A DNA stretch of 64,000 nucleotides from Bacteroidota bacterium (lineage in GTDB: Bacteria; Bacteroidota; Bacteroidia; CAIKAF01): the NCBI GenBank assembly GCA_023432985.1, contig JAEZEQ010000040.1:1-64000 (forward strand), in the 5' to 3' direction. A program made the position numbers and the translations under genes. The notes under the pieces are model-generated. The model was not told the origin of the DNA and ran no database searches. It worked only from the letters and a program-made list of their open reading frames with translations. Every line of letters starts with the position of its first letter. Positions within the stretch are counted from its first letter, which is position 1. Positions 16,840-27,400 of the stretch are shown here, piece by piece.

Positions 16840-17838
16840 TTATACCATACGATAACCTACGGCTTGACCTACGGCTTGCAGACTATCATACAAAGCAATA
16901 AACTCATCGTGATTCAATTGCTGCGAAGCATCAGATAAAGCCACTTTCGGATTGGGATGGGTCTCTATCAATAAACCATCTATACCCATAGCCATACATG
17001 CACGGGTTAAATCCGGAACTCCGTATGCATATCCCATGGCATGACTCGGATCTAGTATCACGGGCAAATTGGTATGCTCCTTCAAATAGGCTACCCCACA
17101 CAAATCAAGCGTAAATCTTGTTTTGGTTTCAAAGGTACGTATGCCTCGTTCACATAATACTACATTGGGATTTCCTCCGCTTAATACAAATTCTGCAGCC
17201 TGCACAAATTCCTGCAAGGTGCTGCCGAAGCCCCTCTTTAATAATACCGGCTTTTTTACCTGACCGCAACGACGTAATATACCCTGGTCGTACATGGCCT
17301 TAGCTCCTACTTGTATAATATCGGTATACTCAATTACATCATCTACATGCGAGGCATCGCGAACTTCGGTTATCACTTTCAATCCGTATTTTTCACGCAT
17401 TTGCGCCAAGAGTTTCAATCCCTCTAAACCCAATCCCTGAAAAGAATAGGGCGAAGTACGCGGCTTATAACAACCGGCTCTTAAAATGCCTATATTTTTG
17501 GATTTACATAATTCTGCACTTTGGGTAATTTGCTCGAGACTCTCTACCGAACAAGGTCCGGTTATCATCACCGTATTACGTGTTTCTCCCCCAATTTTGG
17601 CAAAACCTAAATCTATCTCTCTCCGATCTTTTCGGTATTCTTTCGATGCCAATTGTATATCGCTCGAGGTAATAAATGAGGTCTCTGTATAAGCCGCCAA
17701 TGATTCCGGCAACACTTTTACCGAAGAGGCCGAAACCAAAATGAAACGCCCCTCTTCTTCAAATACGATACAACGTGCCTGCTCGGCTAATTCAATTGCC
17801 TGCGAAGCTTCTATTTCCTTTTTTAACTCTATGACCAT
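16840..17838 (-). CDS. aroF: DAHP synthase (type I-beta)
   Basis: It condenses erythrose 4-phosphate with phosphoenolpyruvate to DAHP, the first step of the shikimate pathway. The 332 residues include a ferredoxin-like N-terminal regulatory domain (about 1-70) as in the Thermotoga enzyme, then the barrel with GPCSVES (metal Cys), PRTSPYSFQGLG, KKPVLLKRGFGST, LCERGIRTFE, DPSHAMG and LSDASQQL. No chorismate mutase domain is attached. Its ATG shares one base with the stop of the RPE-CBS gene (TAATG), implying translational coupling. PRTSPYSF argues against the related Kdo-8-phosphate synthase. Confidence 0.92.
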   Translation of the reverse strand: MVIELKKEIEASQAIELAEQARCIVFEEEGRFILVSASSVKVLPESLAAYTETSFITSSDIQLASKEYRKDRREIDLGFAKIGGETRNTVMITGPCSVESLEQITQSAELCKSKNIGILRAGCYKPRTSPYSFQGLGLEGLKLLAQMREKYGLKVITEVRDASHVDDVIEYTDIIQVGAKAMYDQGILRRCGQVKKPVLLKRGFGSTLQEFVQAAEFVLSGGNPNVVLCERGIRTFETKTRFTLDLCGVAYLKEHTNLPVILDPSHAMGYAYGVPDLTRACMAMGIDGLLIETHPNPKVALSDASQQLNHDEFIALYDSLQAVGQAVGYRMV

Positions 17839-18842
17839 TATTCTCCCTTTATTAATTGCTGAAATGTTAATGCTCCGGTTAATTCATGGGCCTGATTGAC
17901 AACCGGAAGGTACAATACAGGAAATTCGGCTGATTTTACATGGGATAACATCTCTCCTACCTGCATATTTTCTGTACATGTAAACGGATGCGGATTGACA
18001 AAATCCTCTTTGACAATATTCTCTATTTTTCCGCCTCTCTTTATCAAGGCCCGACGTAAATCGGCATTGGTCGTCATCCCACACAATTGACCGGAATGAT
18101 CGGTATAAAACATAAAGCCGAATCTATATTTTTCTATCATCTCTACCGCTGCAAAAAAATCGGCATTCTCTATAGACATAACGGGAATTTCGTCCAAAGG
18201 CATCATGAAATCTTTTACTTCAAAAGCACCGTGTATCTCTCTGTGTAATAAATCCAACATGGCCAAAGCCGGATTCTCATGTCGTACTAAAAATGAGCCC
18301 GATATAATACAATCTACACCCAACGTACGCAAAATAAACGAGACTTCCCCGTTCACCCCACCATCAACATGCACACGGGCTGCAGGAAAACGGTTCTTAA
18401 ATGAACGAATTTTTCTGAAATTTACCGGATCGAAATAACCTCCGCTCTTCCCCGGTGTGGTGGCCATAAATAAAACATGTCTGCACTTTTTATAATAAGG
18501 CTCAAATGCCCGCCAATCGGTTTCTGATACTATACTTATTCCGGTTTTACTATGAGCGAAAACAGGATAATCGAAACCCTCCGGTAAATCTTCCAGTTGA
18601 AATTGAACGTATTCGGGCTTATGCTTTTCTATTAATGGTATAAAGAGCTCGGGACGCGAACTGATTATATGTAAATCAATAGGCAAGGCCGTATAACGAC
18701 GAATCTCTTCTATCTTTTCAAATAGCTCCGGCTCGTCTGAACAATCAACATGCAACATGTCGACCTTACATAACTCCAGCATTTTCACAACCTCCTTCAA
18801 GGGTAGATTTGTATTGCTGAATACCGAAGCGCTTACTTTCAT
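17838..18842 (-). CDS. Ribulose-phosphate 3-epimerase-like domain fused to a CBS pair
   Basis: A 334-residue two-part protein. Residues 1-210 resemble ribulose-phosphate 3-epimerase: SASVFS at the start, LHVDCSD (metal His and Asp), IDLHIIS (His), TPGKSGG (phosphate loop) and VHVDGGVN (catalytic Asp). The usual loop after the first His-Asp is shortened, and the usual Met near the second His is Ile, so the substrate may differ. Residues ~214-334 are a CBS pair whose TNADLRRALIKRGG resembles the CBS tail of arabinose-5-phosphate isomerase KdsD. Standard epimerases are about 220 residues and lack CBS. It lies between usp (3 bases) and aroF (1-base overlap). Confidence 0.8.
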   Translation of the reverse strand: MKVSASVFSNTNLPLKEVVKMLELCKVDMLHVDCSDEPELFEKIEEIRRYTALPIDLHIISSRPELFIPLIEKHKPEYVQFQLEDLPEGFDYPVFAHSKTGISIVSETDWRAFEPYYKKCRHVLFMATTPGKSGGYFDPVNFRKIRSFKNRFPAARVHVDGGVNGEVSFILRTLGVDCIISGSFLVRHENPALAMLDLLHREIHGAFEVKDFMMPLDEIPVMSIENADFFAAVEMIEKYRFGFMFYTDHSGQLCGMTTNADLRRALIKRGGKIENIVKEDFVNPHPFTCTENMQVGEMLSHVKSAEFPVLYLPVVNQAHELTGALTFQQLIKGE

Positions 18843-18845
18843 TTT

Positions 18846-19700
18846 CTATGCGTTGAATATGGAACCGTAACGAGCTTCCTGAGTGCGCGGTATCACACTC
18901 AATACCGGAATTTCTGATTTGTTGATGATGTCCTGAGCCTGAGAACCGATAAATAAATCGGTAATGTTCTGCTCCTGTTGAGTCATAATCATAATCAAAT
19001 CTATTTCATTGCTGTTGGCATATTTCAATATAGTTTCGGCAATGGAACCACTCTTCTCTAAGAAACTGTCGACTACTTTTATATTATGTGTTTCTAAATA
19101 ACTCTTCACTTGCAACATCTGACGCGTTAGTGCACTGGCCTCAAATTCATCCGTTTCTCTTACACTCACTACATGAACCTCGGCACCGTATGCACGCGCA
19201 AATTCTAATGCACGAGCCACTTTCTCGCGTGTCTCTTTGGTCAGATCTAAAGGCAATAATATGCGATCACATCCTTTTTTATGACTCTTCCCTTTGATGG
19301 TGATGACCGGAGTCGAACTCTGGCGAACTACCCGCAACGAGTTGGTTCCCAAAAATCGTTTGAAGCTCGAATGTTTATTCGAACCCATAACTATCAAGGA
19401 CGCATCTTTCTCGGATGCAGAATCTATTATTTCTTGATAAGGCTTGCCATAACGAATCTCATAGCTCACTTTTAAATTATATTCTTTACTCAAATTCTGA
19501 GCATATACTTCCAATTTATCCTTGATTTCATCTTTTAATTCTTTATGATATGCCTTTGCTGAAGCCGAACTTCCGGGCTCATCCATTACATGCAAAAGAA
19601 TTACTTCAGAGTTTAATACAAAAGCCAAATTGCCGGCTTGCTCTAATGAAATCATCGATTGTTCATTAAAATCAATGGGGACGATAAATAGGTTACTCAT
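18846..19700 (-). CDS. Tandem universal stress protein
   Basis: A 284-residue cytosolic protein with two UspA folds (about 1-140 and 145-280). The first holds the nucleotide-binding pattern VMGSNKHSSFKRFLG then TNS, near residues 104-123, suggesting ATP binding. The second has a less standard FIGSQAQ. Such proteins appear in stress and stationary phase, but the precise role is unknown. It heads a three-gene operon with the RPE-CBS fusion and DAHP synthase. A weak -7-like GACTTTGC lies in the upstream gap. Confidence 0.88.
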   Translation of the reverse strand: MSNLFIVPIDFNEQSMISLEQAGNLAFVLNSEVILLHVMDEPGSSASAKAYHKELKDEIKDKLEVYAQNLSKEYNLKVSYEIRYGKPYQEIIDSASEKDASLIVMGSNKHSSFKRFLGTNSLRVVRQSSTPVITIKGKSHKKGCDRILLPLDLTKETREKVARALEFARAYGAEVHVVSVRETDEFEASALTRQMLQVKSYLETHNIKVVDSFLEKSGSIAETILKYANSNEIDLIMIMTQQEQNITDLFIGSQAQDIINKSEIPVLSVIPRTQEARYGSIFNA

Positions 19701-19779
19701 AAATGTGTTAGTTGTTAATGTTTTTTACTTTTCGCAAAGTCGACATTTTTTTTTAATTCTTATTCTTTGCGCTTATTTA

Positions 19780-19787
19780 TATTTTTG
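19780..19787 (+). promoter_or_regulatory. -7 box for the nucleoside phosphorylase gene
   Basis: TATTTTTG matches TAnnTTTG and lies 17 bases before the ATG at 19805, in the divergent gap with usp. Confidence 0.5.
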
Positions 19788-19804
19788 ACAAAATTAATAA
19801 TATT

Positions 19805-20677
19805 ATGCTAAAAGCATCCGAACTTATTTTAAATTCCCGTGGCGCCATATACCACCTCGATCTATTGCCTTCTGAATTAGCGAATACCGTATTTTTAGTG
19901 GGCGACCCCGACCGGGTAGAAAAGGTTTCTGCTTATTTCGACCGTATTGAACATAAAATACAACACCGTGAGTTTATTTCGCATACCGGATTTATTGGTC
20001 AAAACCGCTATACGGTGATCTCTACCGGTATAGGCCCGGATAATATTGATATCGTGATGAATGAACTGGACGCCCTTTGCTCTATTGATTTCCAAACCAG
20101 GTCTTATCTTGCCGAAAAACGCAGCCTCCGAATCATACGTATAGGCACTTCCGGCTCCCTTCAAGCAGATATTCCGGTCGACTCTTTTGTGGCAAGCGCC
20201 TATGCATTAGGCACCGACGGAGTTCTCAATTTTTACCCCTTTGAACCCAATGAAAGGGAATTGAAAATGCAAAATGATTTCATTCGCAGTATGGCATATC
20301 CTGCCGAACTCGCTAAACCATATTTTGTTGCCGGTGATGAAGGCTTATTGAAAGCCCTTACCCAAAATGCATTCAGCGGCGTTACGGTTACCGCACCAGG
20401 ATTCTATGCACCGCAAGGACGTAATTTGAGGGGCGGACTTAAATATCCCCAACTCATAGACCAATTTCAACATTGGAAATCGGACGAGTTACGTATGACG
20501 AATTTCGAAATGGAAACCAGTATGATATACGGACTCAGCCGTATGTTCGGACATAAAGCTTGCAGCATGTCGGCCATTGTCGCAAACCGAGCAAACGGCA
20601 CTTTCTCCACCCAAGCAGCTGATACCATCGACCGACTTATCCGATACACTCTCGATATTGTTAATCGATCATACTAA
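19805..20677 (+). CDS. Nucleoside phosphorylase, uridine phosphorylase-like
   Basis: It cleaves nucleosides with phosphate to base and ribose 1-phosphate in salvage. The 290 residues show the NP-I family features: VGDPDRVEKV near residue 32, STGIGPDNIDIVMNELDAL near 77, RIGTSGSLQ (phosphate site) near 116, and NFEMETSMIYGL near 232 with the ribose-binding Met-Glu. The overall pattern is nearest uridine phosphorylase; purine specificity cannot be excluded. It precedes queE by 24 bases and may be co-transcribed. Confidence 0.88.
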   Translation: MLKASELILNSRGAIYHLDLLPSELANTVFLVGDPDRVEKVSAYFDRIEHKIQHREFISHTGFIGQNRYTVISTGIGPDNIDIVMNELDALCSIDFQTRSYLAEKRSLRIIRIGTSGSLQADIPVDSFVASAYALGTDGVLNFYPFEPNERELKMQNDFIRSMAYPAELAKPYFVAGDEGLLKALTQNAFSGVTVTAPGFYAPQGRNLRGGLKYPQLIDQFQHWKSDELRMTNFEMETSMIYGLSRMFGHKACSMSAIVANRANGTFSTQAADTIDRLIRYTLDIVNRSY

Positions 20678-20701
20678 AATTTATCCTATTTTCGTTTTTA
20701 A

Positions 20702-21337
20702 ATGCGCATGAATTCAAAGCAAACGCCAATACTGTCCCCGGGAAAACTTCCGGTAATGGAACATTTTTATACCATTCAGGGTGAAGGTTTCAACAGCGGA
20801 ACTCCTTGCTATTTTATCCGATTGGCAGGCTGCGACGTTGGCTGTGTATGGTGCGATGTGAAAGAAAGCTGGGACGCCGATGCACACCCCTATCTCCGCA
20901 TTGACGAAATCGTTGACCTGGTTAAAAAAAGTGGAGCACCCTACGCCGTAATTACCGGCGGCGAACCGCTAATGTACGATTGTGGCGAACTTTGCGCTGC
21001 ATTGCATAAGGAAGGCATTCAGACTTTTATCGAAACCTCCGGAGCTCACCCGCTCACAGGGGAGTGGGACTGGATTTGCCTCAGTCCCAAAAAATTTAAA
21101 GCTCCATTGCCCGAAATATTCAAAAAAGCAGACGAACTGAAAATTATTATTTTTCATAAATCGGATTTTAAATGGGCCGAAGAATTTGTACCACTCCTTA
21201 AACCCGATGCCCGACTTTATCTGCAACCCGAATGGAGTAAGTCGGACGATGTATTGCCCATGATTATTGATTATATCAAGGAAAATCCCAAATGGAAATT
21301 GTCCTTGCAAACCCATAAATTTATTCATATTCCATAA
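20702..21337 (+). CDS. queE: 7-carboxy-7-deazaguanine synthase QueE
   Basis: A radical SAM enzyme that converts carboxy-tetrahydropterin to 7-carboxy-7-deazaguanine, on the way to queuosine in tRNA. The cluster motif CxxxCxxC is seen as CDVGCVWCD near residue 44, preceded by FYTIQGEGFNSG and followed by TGGEPLM, the SAM-binding GGE. The 211 residues are normal. A TATTTTCG box ends 7 bases before ATG 20702; a second ATG at 20708 is also possible. Its stop overlaps the next gene's start by one base. QueC, QueD and QueF are not in the window. Confidence 0.92.
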   Translation: MRMNSKQTPILSPGKLPVMEHFYTIQGEGFNSGTPCYFIRLAGCDVGCVWCDVKESWDADAHPYLRIDEIVDLVKKSGAPYAVITGGEPLMYDCGELCAALHKEGIQTFIETSGAHPLTGEWDWICLSPKKFKAPLPEIFKKADELKIIIFHKSDFKWAEEFVPLLKPDARLYLQPEWSKSDDVLPMIIDYIKENPKWKLSLQTHKFIHIP

Positions 21338-23283
21338 TGCAAACACTGAAATATTTTTTAATTTCTCCCCTAATCCTGCTCCTGCAAATCAGTTGCTCCG
21401 CTCAAAAATTTACTCTGAGCTCAACGAATAAAAAAGCGCTTAAGGAATTTCAAACCGCCGATGCATATTACCGCAGCGGACAACCTCTTAAAGCGGAAAC
21501 GCATTTCAGAAATGCCATTCAATACGACTCTACTTTTGCAGAAGCTTATTTTGCATTGAGCACTATTCTTACGGATACAAAAAGAGGAAAGGAAGGCAAT
21601 ATGTTCCTGAAAAAAGGACTGAAGCAGAATGATGCCATTTTTCCATATGGATACAAAAGTGCGGCTGATTGGGATAAGAAAAATGGCTATTATGAAGAGG
21701 CTGTTCGCTATTATAATCTGTTCCTCGAAAAGAATAGTAATGGAGATAAGGAGGACCTGGATCTGGTCCGAAAACTTAGGGATGAAGCCTTATTGGTAAG
21801 TTTTATGGTGAAAAATCCGGTTCCATTTTCACCCCAAAATGCCGGCCCTTCTATTAATACGGAATATATGGATTATCATCCGGCTTTGAGCCTGGACGAA
21901 AAAACTATGCTGTTCTGCCGCACCGAACCACCAACCATCCCCCCCACTTGTCCGGGTAGAAATAATATGTGGGAAGATTTTTATTTCGCATACAGAACTG
22001 ATTTAAACAGCCCCTGGGATAAAGCACAAAATGCGGGAGAACCACTCAATACGGGTTGTAATGAAGGTACGCCTTTCATCTCTCCGGACGGACGTTTTCT
22101 GTTTTTTGCCGCGTGCGAACGCCCCGACGGAATGGGCAGTTGCGATATTTATATGAGCAGAAAAATGGGAAATTCCTGGGAAAAACCTAAGAATATAGGA
22201 CAACCTGTCAACTCTTCCGCATGGGAATCTCAACCCTCTTTCAGTAGCGATGGAAAAACGCTTTACTTTGTAAGCAACAGAGGTGGGAAAAGAGATATTT
22301 ACAGCTCGGAATGGAAAAGTGACGGTAGCTGGTCTAACCCCGTTAAACTTCCTGCAACCATAAATTCCGACAAACAAAACCACTTCCCCTACATACACCC
22401 CGATAACCAAACTTTATATTTTGTGTCGGACGGACACTATACGGTAGGCGGTGATGATATTTTCTTTGCTAAAAAACAAGCAGACGGAAGCTGGGGACAA
22501 GCCAAAAACCTGGGCTATCCCATCAATTCGATTATGAACGAACAAGCACTGATCGTTAATGCTAAAGGTAACCTTGCCTTTGTGAGCAGCGACCGACACG
22601 GTGGATACGGAAATATGGATATTTATTCTTTCGAATTATATCCGGAAGCCAGACCTAATGCGGTGACTTATTTTAAGGGTATTATTCGCGATAAAGAATC
22701 TCAACTGCCCCTGGAAGCCGACTTCGAACTTATAGACCTCGAAAGCGGACAAATTACTACTGCCTCTAAATCGGATAAAATAAATGGATCTTTTCTCCTC
22801 GCTTTGCCTACGAATCGCAATTATGCATTGAATATCAGTAAGGACAATTATTTGTTTCATTCCGAAAATTTCACACTGCAAGGTCAACACGAAGCCGGAC
22901 AAGCTTTTGTGAAAACGGTAGATCTTGTTCCCATAAAAGCCGATATTCCTATCGTACTGAAAAATGTATTTTTTGAAACCAATAAGTACGCACTGCTCGA
23001 TAAAAGTAAAATCGAACTCGATAAATTGGTCGACTTTATGCAAAAAAATCCGAGTGTGAAAATTGAAATAGGCGGACATACGGATATTGTCGGCTCAGCT
23101 GCCGATAATAAAGTCTTAAGCGAAAACAGAGCAAAATCGGTACAACAATATCTTATTCAAGCAGGTATTGAGGCCTCCAGACTACGCTATAAAGGCTACG
23201 GAAGCAGTCAGCCCATCGCCGATAATAATACCGAAGCCGGACGTGCAGAAAACAGAAGAACTGAATTTAAGATTGTAAAATAA
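21337..23283 (+). CDS. PorE-like TPR/PD40/OmpA lipoprotein
   Basis: A 648-residue envelope protein with the domain order of PorE of the type IX secretion system. A signal ending in a lipobox (ISC, Cys20) is followed by a TPR-like part (about 30-150), WD40-like PD40 repeats (about 165-440, with FSSDGKTLYFVSNRGGKRDI and similar), a carboxypeptidase-regulatory-like domain (about 450-530) and an OmpA peptidoglycan-binding domain (about 545-648, GGHTDIVGSAADN, LSENRAKSV). Proteins of this architecture occur in several copies per genome, so assignment to PorE itself is not certain. It overlaps the queE stop by one base. Confidence 0.8.
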   Translation: MQTLKYFLISPLILLLQISCSAQKFTLSSTNKKALKEFQTADAYYRSGQPLKAETHFRNAIQYDSTFAEAYFALSTILTDTKRGKEGNMFLKKGLKQNDAIFPYGYKSAADWDKKNGYYEEAVRYYNLFLEKNSNGDKEDLDLVRKLRDEALLVSFMVKNPVPFSPQNAGPSINTEYMDYHPALSLDEKTMLFCRTEPPTIPPTCPGRNNMWEDFYFAYRTDLNSPWDKAQNAGEPLNTGCNEGTPFISPDGRFLFFAACERPDGMGSCDIYMSRKMGNSWEKPKNIGQPVNSSAWESQPSFSSDGKTLYFVSNRGGKRDIYSSEWKSDGSWSNPVKLPATINSDKQNHFPYIHPDNQTLYFVSDGHYTVGGDDIFFAKKQADGSWGQAKNLGYPINSIMNEQALIVNAKGNLAFVSSDRHGGYGNMDIYSFELYPEARPNAVTYFKGIIRDKESQLPLEADFELIDLESGQITTASKSDKINGSFLLALPTNRNYALNISKDNYLFHSENFTLQGQHEAGQAFVKTVDLVPIKADIPIVLKNVFFETNKYALLDKSKIELDKLVDFMQKNPSVKIEIGGHTDIVGSAADNKVLSENRAKSVQQYLIQAGIEASRLRYKGYGSSQPIADNNTEAGRAENRRTEFKIVK

Positions 23284-23284
23284 T

Positions 23285-24247
23285 ATGAGAAATTTTTTAA
23301 TTACATGCATAGGAACTGGTGTTTTTATAGCTTCATGCGGAAATAACAACAGCAATACTTCCAATCAAAATCCCGATGAAATTAGCCTGAACAATGAATA
23401 CACTTTGCCGGAAAATTTCGATTTACAGGCCCATAGGGTTGGCAGAGGCATAGCCCCGGAAAATAGCTTATTCGCCATTCCGATTGCGCTGGATATTCCG
23501 GAGGTCACAACACTCGAAATTGACCTCGCCATTACCCGCGATAAACAGGTAATCTTATCCCATGAACCCTGGATGAGCAGCGGCTATTGCGACCATCCGA
23601 ATGATGACCGCATTATGCCTTATGAGGATGAAAAAATTATAATCTATAATATGGATTATGCCCAAATTAAAGAGTTCCGCTGCGGGGGAAGAAGGGATAA
23701 AAATTTCCCCGACCAACGATTGAAATATGCGCCTAAGGCCTTGTTGGACACTTTCTTTGTGGAAACAAAAAGGGTTTGCGCCGAAAAAAACAGGGAATTA
23801 CCCCATTTTAATATCGAAATTAAATCGGATCCGGAATGGGATGGTTTCTATACCCCAAAACCGGCAGAATTTGTAAGCCTGACTCTGGAAATTATTAAAA
23901 AACACGGACTCGAAAATCAATGTACGATTCAGAGTTTTGACCCCAGAAGTCTGGAAGAAGTGAAAAAACAAGCACCTCAAATGCGCATTTCTCTACTCGG
24001 TAAAGAAGGAGCGAATTGGAATGATGACCAAAAATCATTGACTTTTAAACCCGATATTTATTCGCCCTATTTTACTCAAATATCGCCTTCTCTGGTAAAA
24101 GAATTACAGGATAATCAAATTCAGGTTATCCCCTATACCGTGAACGATAGCCTGTCTATGCGCAGAGTAATTGAAAGTGGTGTAAATGGTCTCATTACCG
24201 ATTTCCCGGATAAGGCAGCTCAAATTATGGGCATTTATCGCCAATAA
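23285..24247 (+). CDS. Glycerophosphodiester phosphodiesterase-like lipoprotein
   Basis: A 320-residue lipoprotein (signal ending IASC, Cys18, then an Asn/Ser-rich linker) with a GDPD barrel. Catalytic pieces are AHRVGRGIAPENS (first His, Glu), LEIDLAITRDKQVILSHEP (Glu, Asp, His) and FNIEIKSD. The usual AHRG is stretched to AHRVGRG. GDPD enzymes split glycerophosphodiesters into alcohol and glycerol 3-phosphate; the exported location suggests lipid or teichoic-like debris as substrate. It starts one base after the preceding stop, so it is an operon partner of the PorE-like gene. Confidence 0.85.
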   Translation: MRNFLITCIGTGVFIASCGNNNSNTSNQNPDEISLNNEYTLPENFDLQAHRVGRGIAPENSLFAIPIALDIPEVTTLEIDLAITRDKQVILSHEPWMSSGYCDHPNDDRIMPYEDEKIIIYNMDYAQIKEFRCGGRRDKNFPDQRLKYAPKALLDTFFVETKRVCAEKNRELPHFNIEIKSDPEWDGFYTPKPAEFVSLTLEIIKKHGLENQCTIQSFDPRSLEEVKKQAPQMRISLLGKEGANWNDDQKSLTFKPDIYSPYFTQISPSLVKELQDNQIQVIPYTVNDSLSMRRVIESGVNGLITDFPDKAAQIMGIYRQ

Positions 24248-24471
24248 ATCGCATAAATTGGCAAATTTTTCCCGTTTACTCCCTGTTTATAAGGCATAGA
24301 CTGCATTATAAATTTTCCGAACACTCAATATTTAAGGCTATTTAATCAGTTCAATTGCAATCCACAATTCCCGCCTATCCCTTGCTCACAAAGGAATAGA
24401 CAATAAAAACTCTATTTAAAAAGCAGGCTTAACTCTCTATCGATGCCTAAAGAATAATGCATCTTTGAGGC

Positions 24472-27400
24472 ATGAAAAACGCAATGCTTATATACTTGTT
24501 ATTGTTTCTGTCTCTTGGCGGCAATACACAAATCTGGGAAGATTTCTCCGATGGCGATTTTCATTCCGATTATGTGTGGAGCGGAACAGATTCTGATTTT
24601 GTGGTGAATATGCAAAAGCAATTGCAATTGTATAAAAACACGGCAGGCATTTCTTATCTCTCTACCTATTTACCATATGCTTCAGTCGATACTATGGTAT
24701 ATGAGTTCTGGTATAAACTCGATTTCGACCCAAGTTCCAATAATCAGTTTCGTTTTTATTTAAATGCCAATCAACCCGATTTAACTTCGACCAGCCTCAA
24801 GGCTTGCTATATACAAATTGGCGAAAATGGGCAACAGGATGCGATTCGATTATATCAACAAAATGGTTTATCACACACCCTTATAGGATCAGGTTCGGCA
24901 GGCAGCATCGCAAGTTCCGTTCACCCCAAACGCATACGAGTAGTACGGACCGCCGCCGGCCTGATTTTTATTTCTTTAGCCCACACAGGTGCATCCTTTT
25001 TTCAATATGAATTTCAGGCTGTGCTGACTGATTCCTTATATCCTTACTTAGGCATATGGGTTAAAAACACCCAAAGTCAGTCCCAACATTTCTATTTCGA
25101 TGATATCATAGTCAGCCCTTTCAATCCCGACACCACAGCCCCGCGCCTCATGCATGCCCGGGCATCCGGAAATAAGAAAGTTTCTTTGCAGTTCAATGAA
25201 GCCTTATCCTGGGTCGAGGCTCATAGCTTACAAAACTATATTTATGCAGGCAATTATTTTCCCATTCAAATCGACCTGAATCCCGATCGCGACATGGTTG
25301 AATTGACCTATCCCGACATCTGGTTAGATCATGAAAATATATCCATACATCTGAAAAATATAGCAGATACAGCAGGAAATTATATGGCCGATACAAGTCT
25401 GCAGCTCACCTATTATCAACCTCAGGCATACGACTTAATCATAAGCGAATTTCTTGCGGATCCAACTCCTACGATTGGATTACCCAATACAGAATTTGTA
25501 GAAATATACAATCGAATGAATTACCCGATTGAATGCTCGGCCTATAAATTATGTGTCAACCAAAACTGCATTAAGCTGCCCGCATACAGCATTGCCCCAA
25601 AATCGTACGCATTAATTATTCCGGAAAACTATGTCAATTATTTTCCGGGATTACCTCTATTGCCGGTGTCGACTTTACCAACTATAACTAATGGAGGGGC
25701 TGTTATAGAAATAAGAGATACCGGCAATTTTTCAATACACAAAATAGAATTTTCTACCACATGGTATAAAGATCCGATGAAGGATGATGGTGGCTTTACG
25801 CTGGAGAAAATAAATCCGGATGAGTTGTGTGGCACAGAAGACCAATACCTCGCAAGTAAGAGTTATACCGGCGGCACACCGGGTTATGTGAATTCCGTAC
25901 ACGATTCGAGCCCCATCCCTTTTCGGTTTCGTTATATCCTGATTGATGCCCAAAAAATCTTATTTATTTTTAATAAACGCTTTACATCATCCGATTGGAA
26001 TGTGCAGGATTTCAAATCCCAAAACCAACCCATTTTTCAAAGCTTGCACTTCCTTTCGGATGATTCTATTTTGGCTGAGTGGATTTATCCCCTTGCGCAA
26101 AATCAATCCCTGCACCTTAGCGTAGAATTCAATGGCCTGGATTGTGCATCGATGCCATTACAACTCGATACGCAACTGTATATTCAAAACTATGAAGCGA
26201 AATATGGCGATTTAATCATAAGCGAAATAATGGCTAATCCTTCCGGAAACACGAATTATCCTTTCGAGTTCATAGAAATATATAATGCTTCATCTTTAAC
26301 ATTGGAATTGGATCAATTTGCCCTGCATATAAATTCCTCTTCTTATGCTTTACCTCAATACCATATTTCACCCGGCGAATTTGTAGTAATATGCGGACAA
26401 CTCAACGCCATCCCCCCATTTCTCTACTGCAAATTACCAAGCTTATCGAACGAAAACGGAATATATAATTTAATTCACCTGAACGGTCAAATTATACATC
26501 ATGCGCAATACCGCAATTCTTATTTCGAAGATGCTCTAAAAAAAAACGGAGGTTATTCTTTAGAGTTAACCGACCTGAATGCCATTTGTCAGCAAAAAAA
26601 CAATTGGAGGGCGAGCGCAGACCCCAGAGGTGCCAGTCCGGCCGAAGCAAATTCCCATTCTACCCAACTGGAGCCAGTAGCCTCACCCAAAGCTATATAC
26701 AGAGGCATACAACAAGACAGTATTATTTTATACTTCGATCAGGCGATAAATCCCACCTATATACAAGAGGCCGAAATACAAACTACGCAGGGCAAATTAA
26801 ACGGGGAATGGATCTCGGATCGAGGAAATCTGAAAAAGGTCTATTTTCGAAGTCAGCAAGGGATACCATGGGGACAATCATTGGAAATTTCAAAGCTCAA
26901 GAATTGCGAAACCGGAGAAATAAGTGCGACTGAAATTCGACTTCCGCAGAAGTCTGCACCAAGCGAAAAAGGCATACAAATAAACGAAATCCTATTTCAT
27001 CCCGAAAGCGGGAAATCGAAATACGTCGAGTTTCTGAATACAGGCGAGGAGGCTGTAAACATCGAAACGCTCTATTTAGGCCGTTACGATACACTTTTGT
27101 CCATGTATAGCTCGGGCTCAAAACCATTTCCTGAAAATTTATGGTTATTACCCGGCGAAATCATTTGTCTGAGTACAGATCCGGCGGAAGTTTCAGAAAG
27201 CTTTATCGGCTCGAATCCATCCCACATTTTGTATAGCGGCAAGCTGGATTTGCCGGGGAGTTCGGGAGGCATTTTGCGCCTGCAAAACAGCAAAAATGAG
27301 GAAGTAGACATAGCAGCCGTCTTGCCGGAATGGCATAGCACTTTTCTTACAGAAAAGAAAGGCGTAGCCCTTGAGCGAATTGGGCTAAAAAGGGAGGGCC

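Noticed and set aside
16840..17838. Kdo-8-phosphate synthase instead of DAHP synthase
   Set aside because: The PRTSPYSFQGLG and LCERGIRTFE segments and the N-terminal regulatory domain are those of DAHP synthase.
22636..23079. Minus-strand open frame within the PorE-like gene
   Set aside because: Opposite the OmpA region, with no signal, motif or neighbour support.
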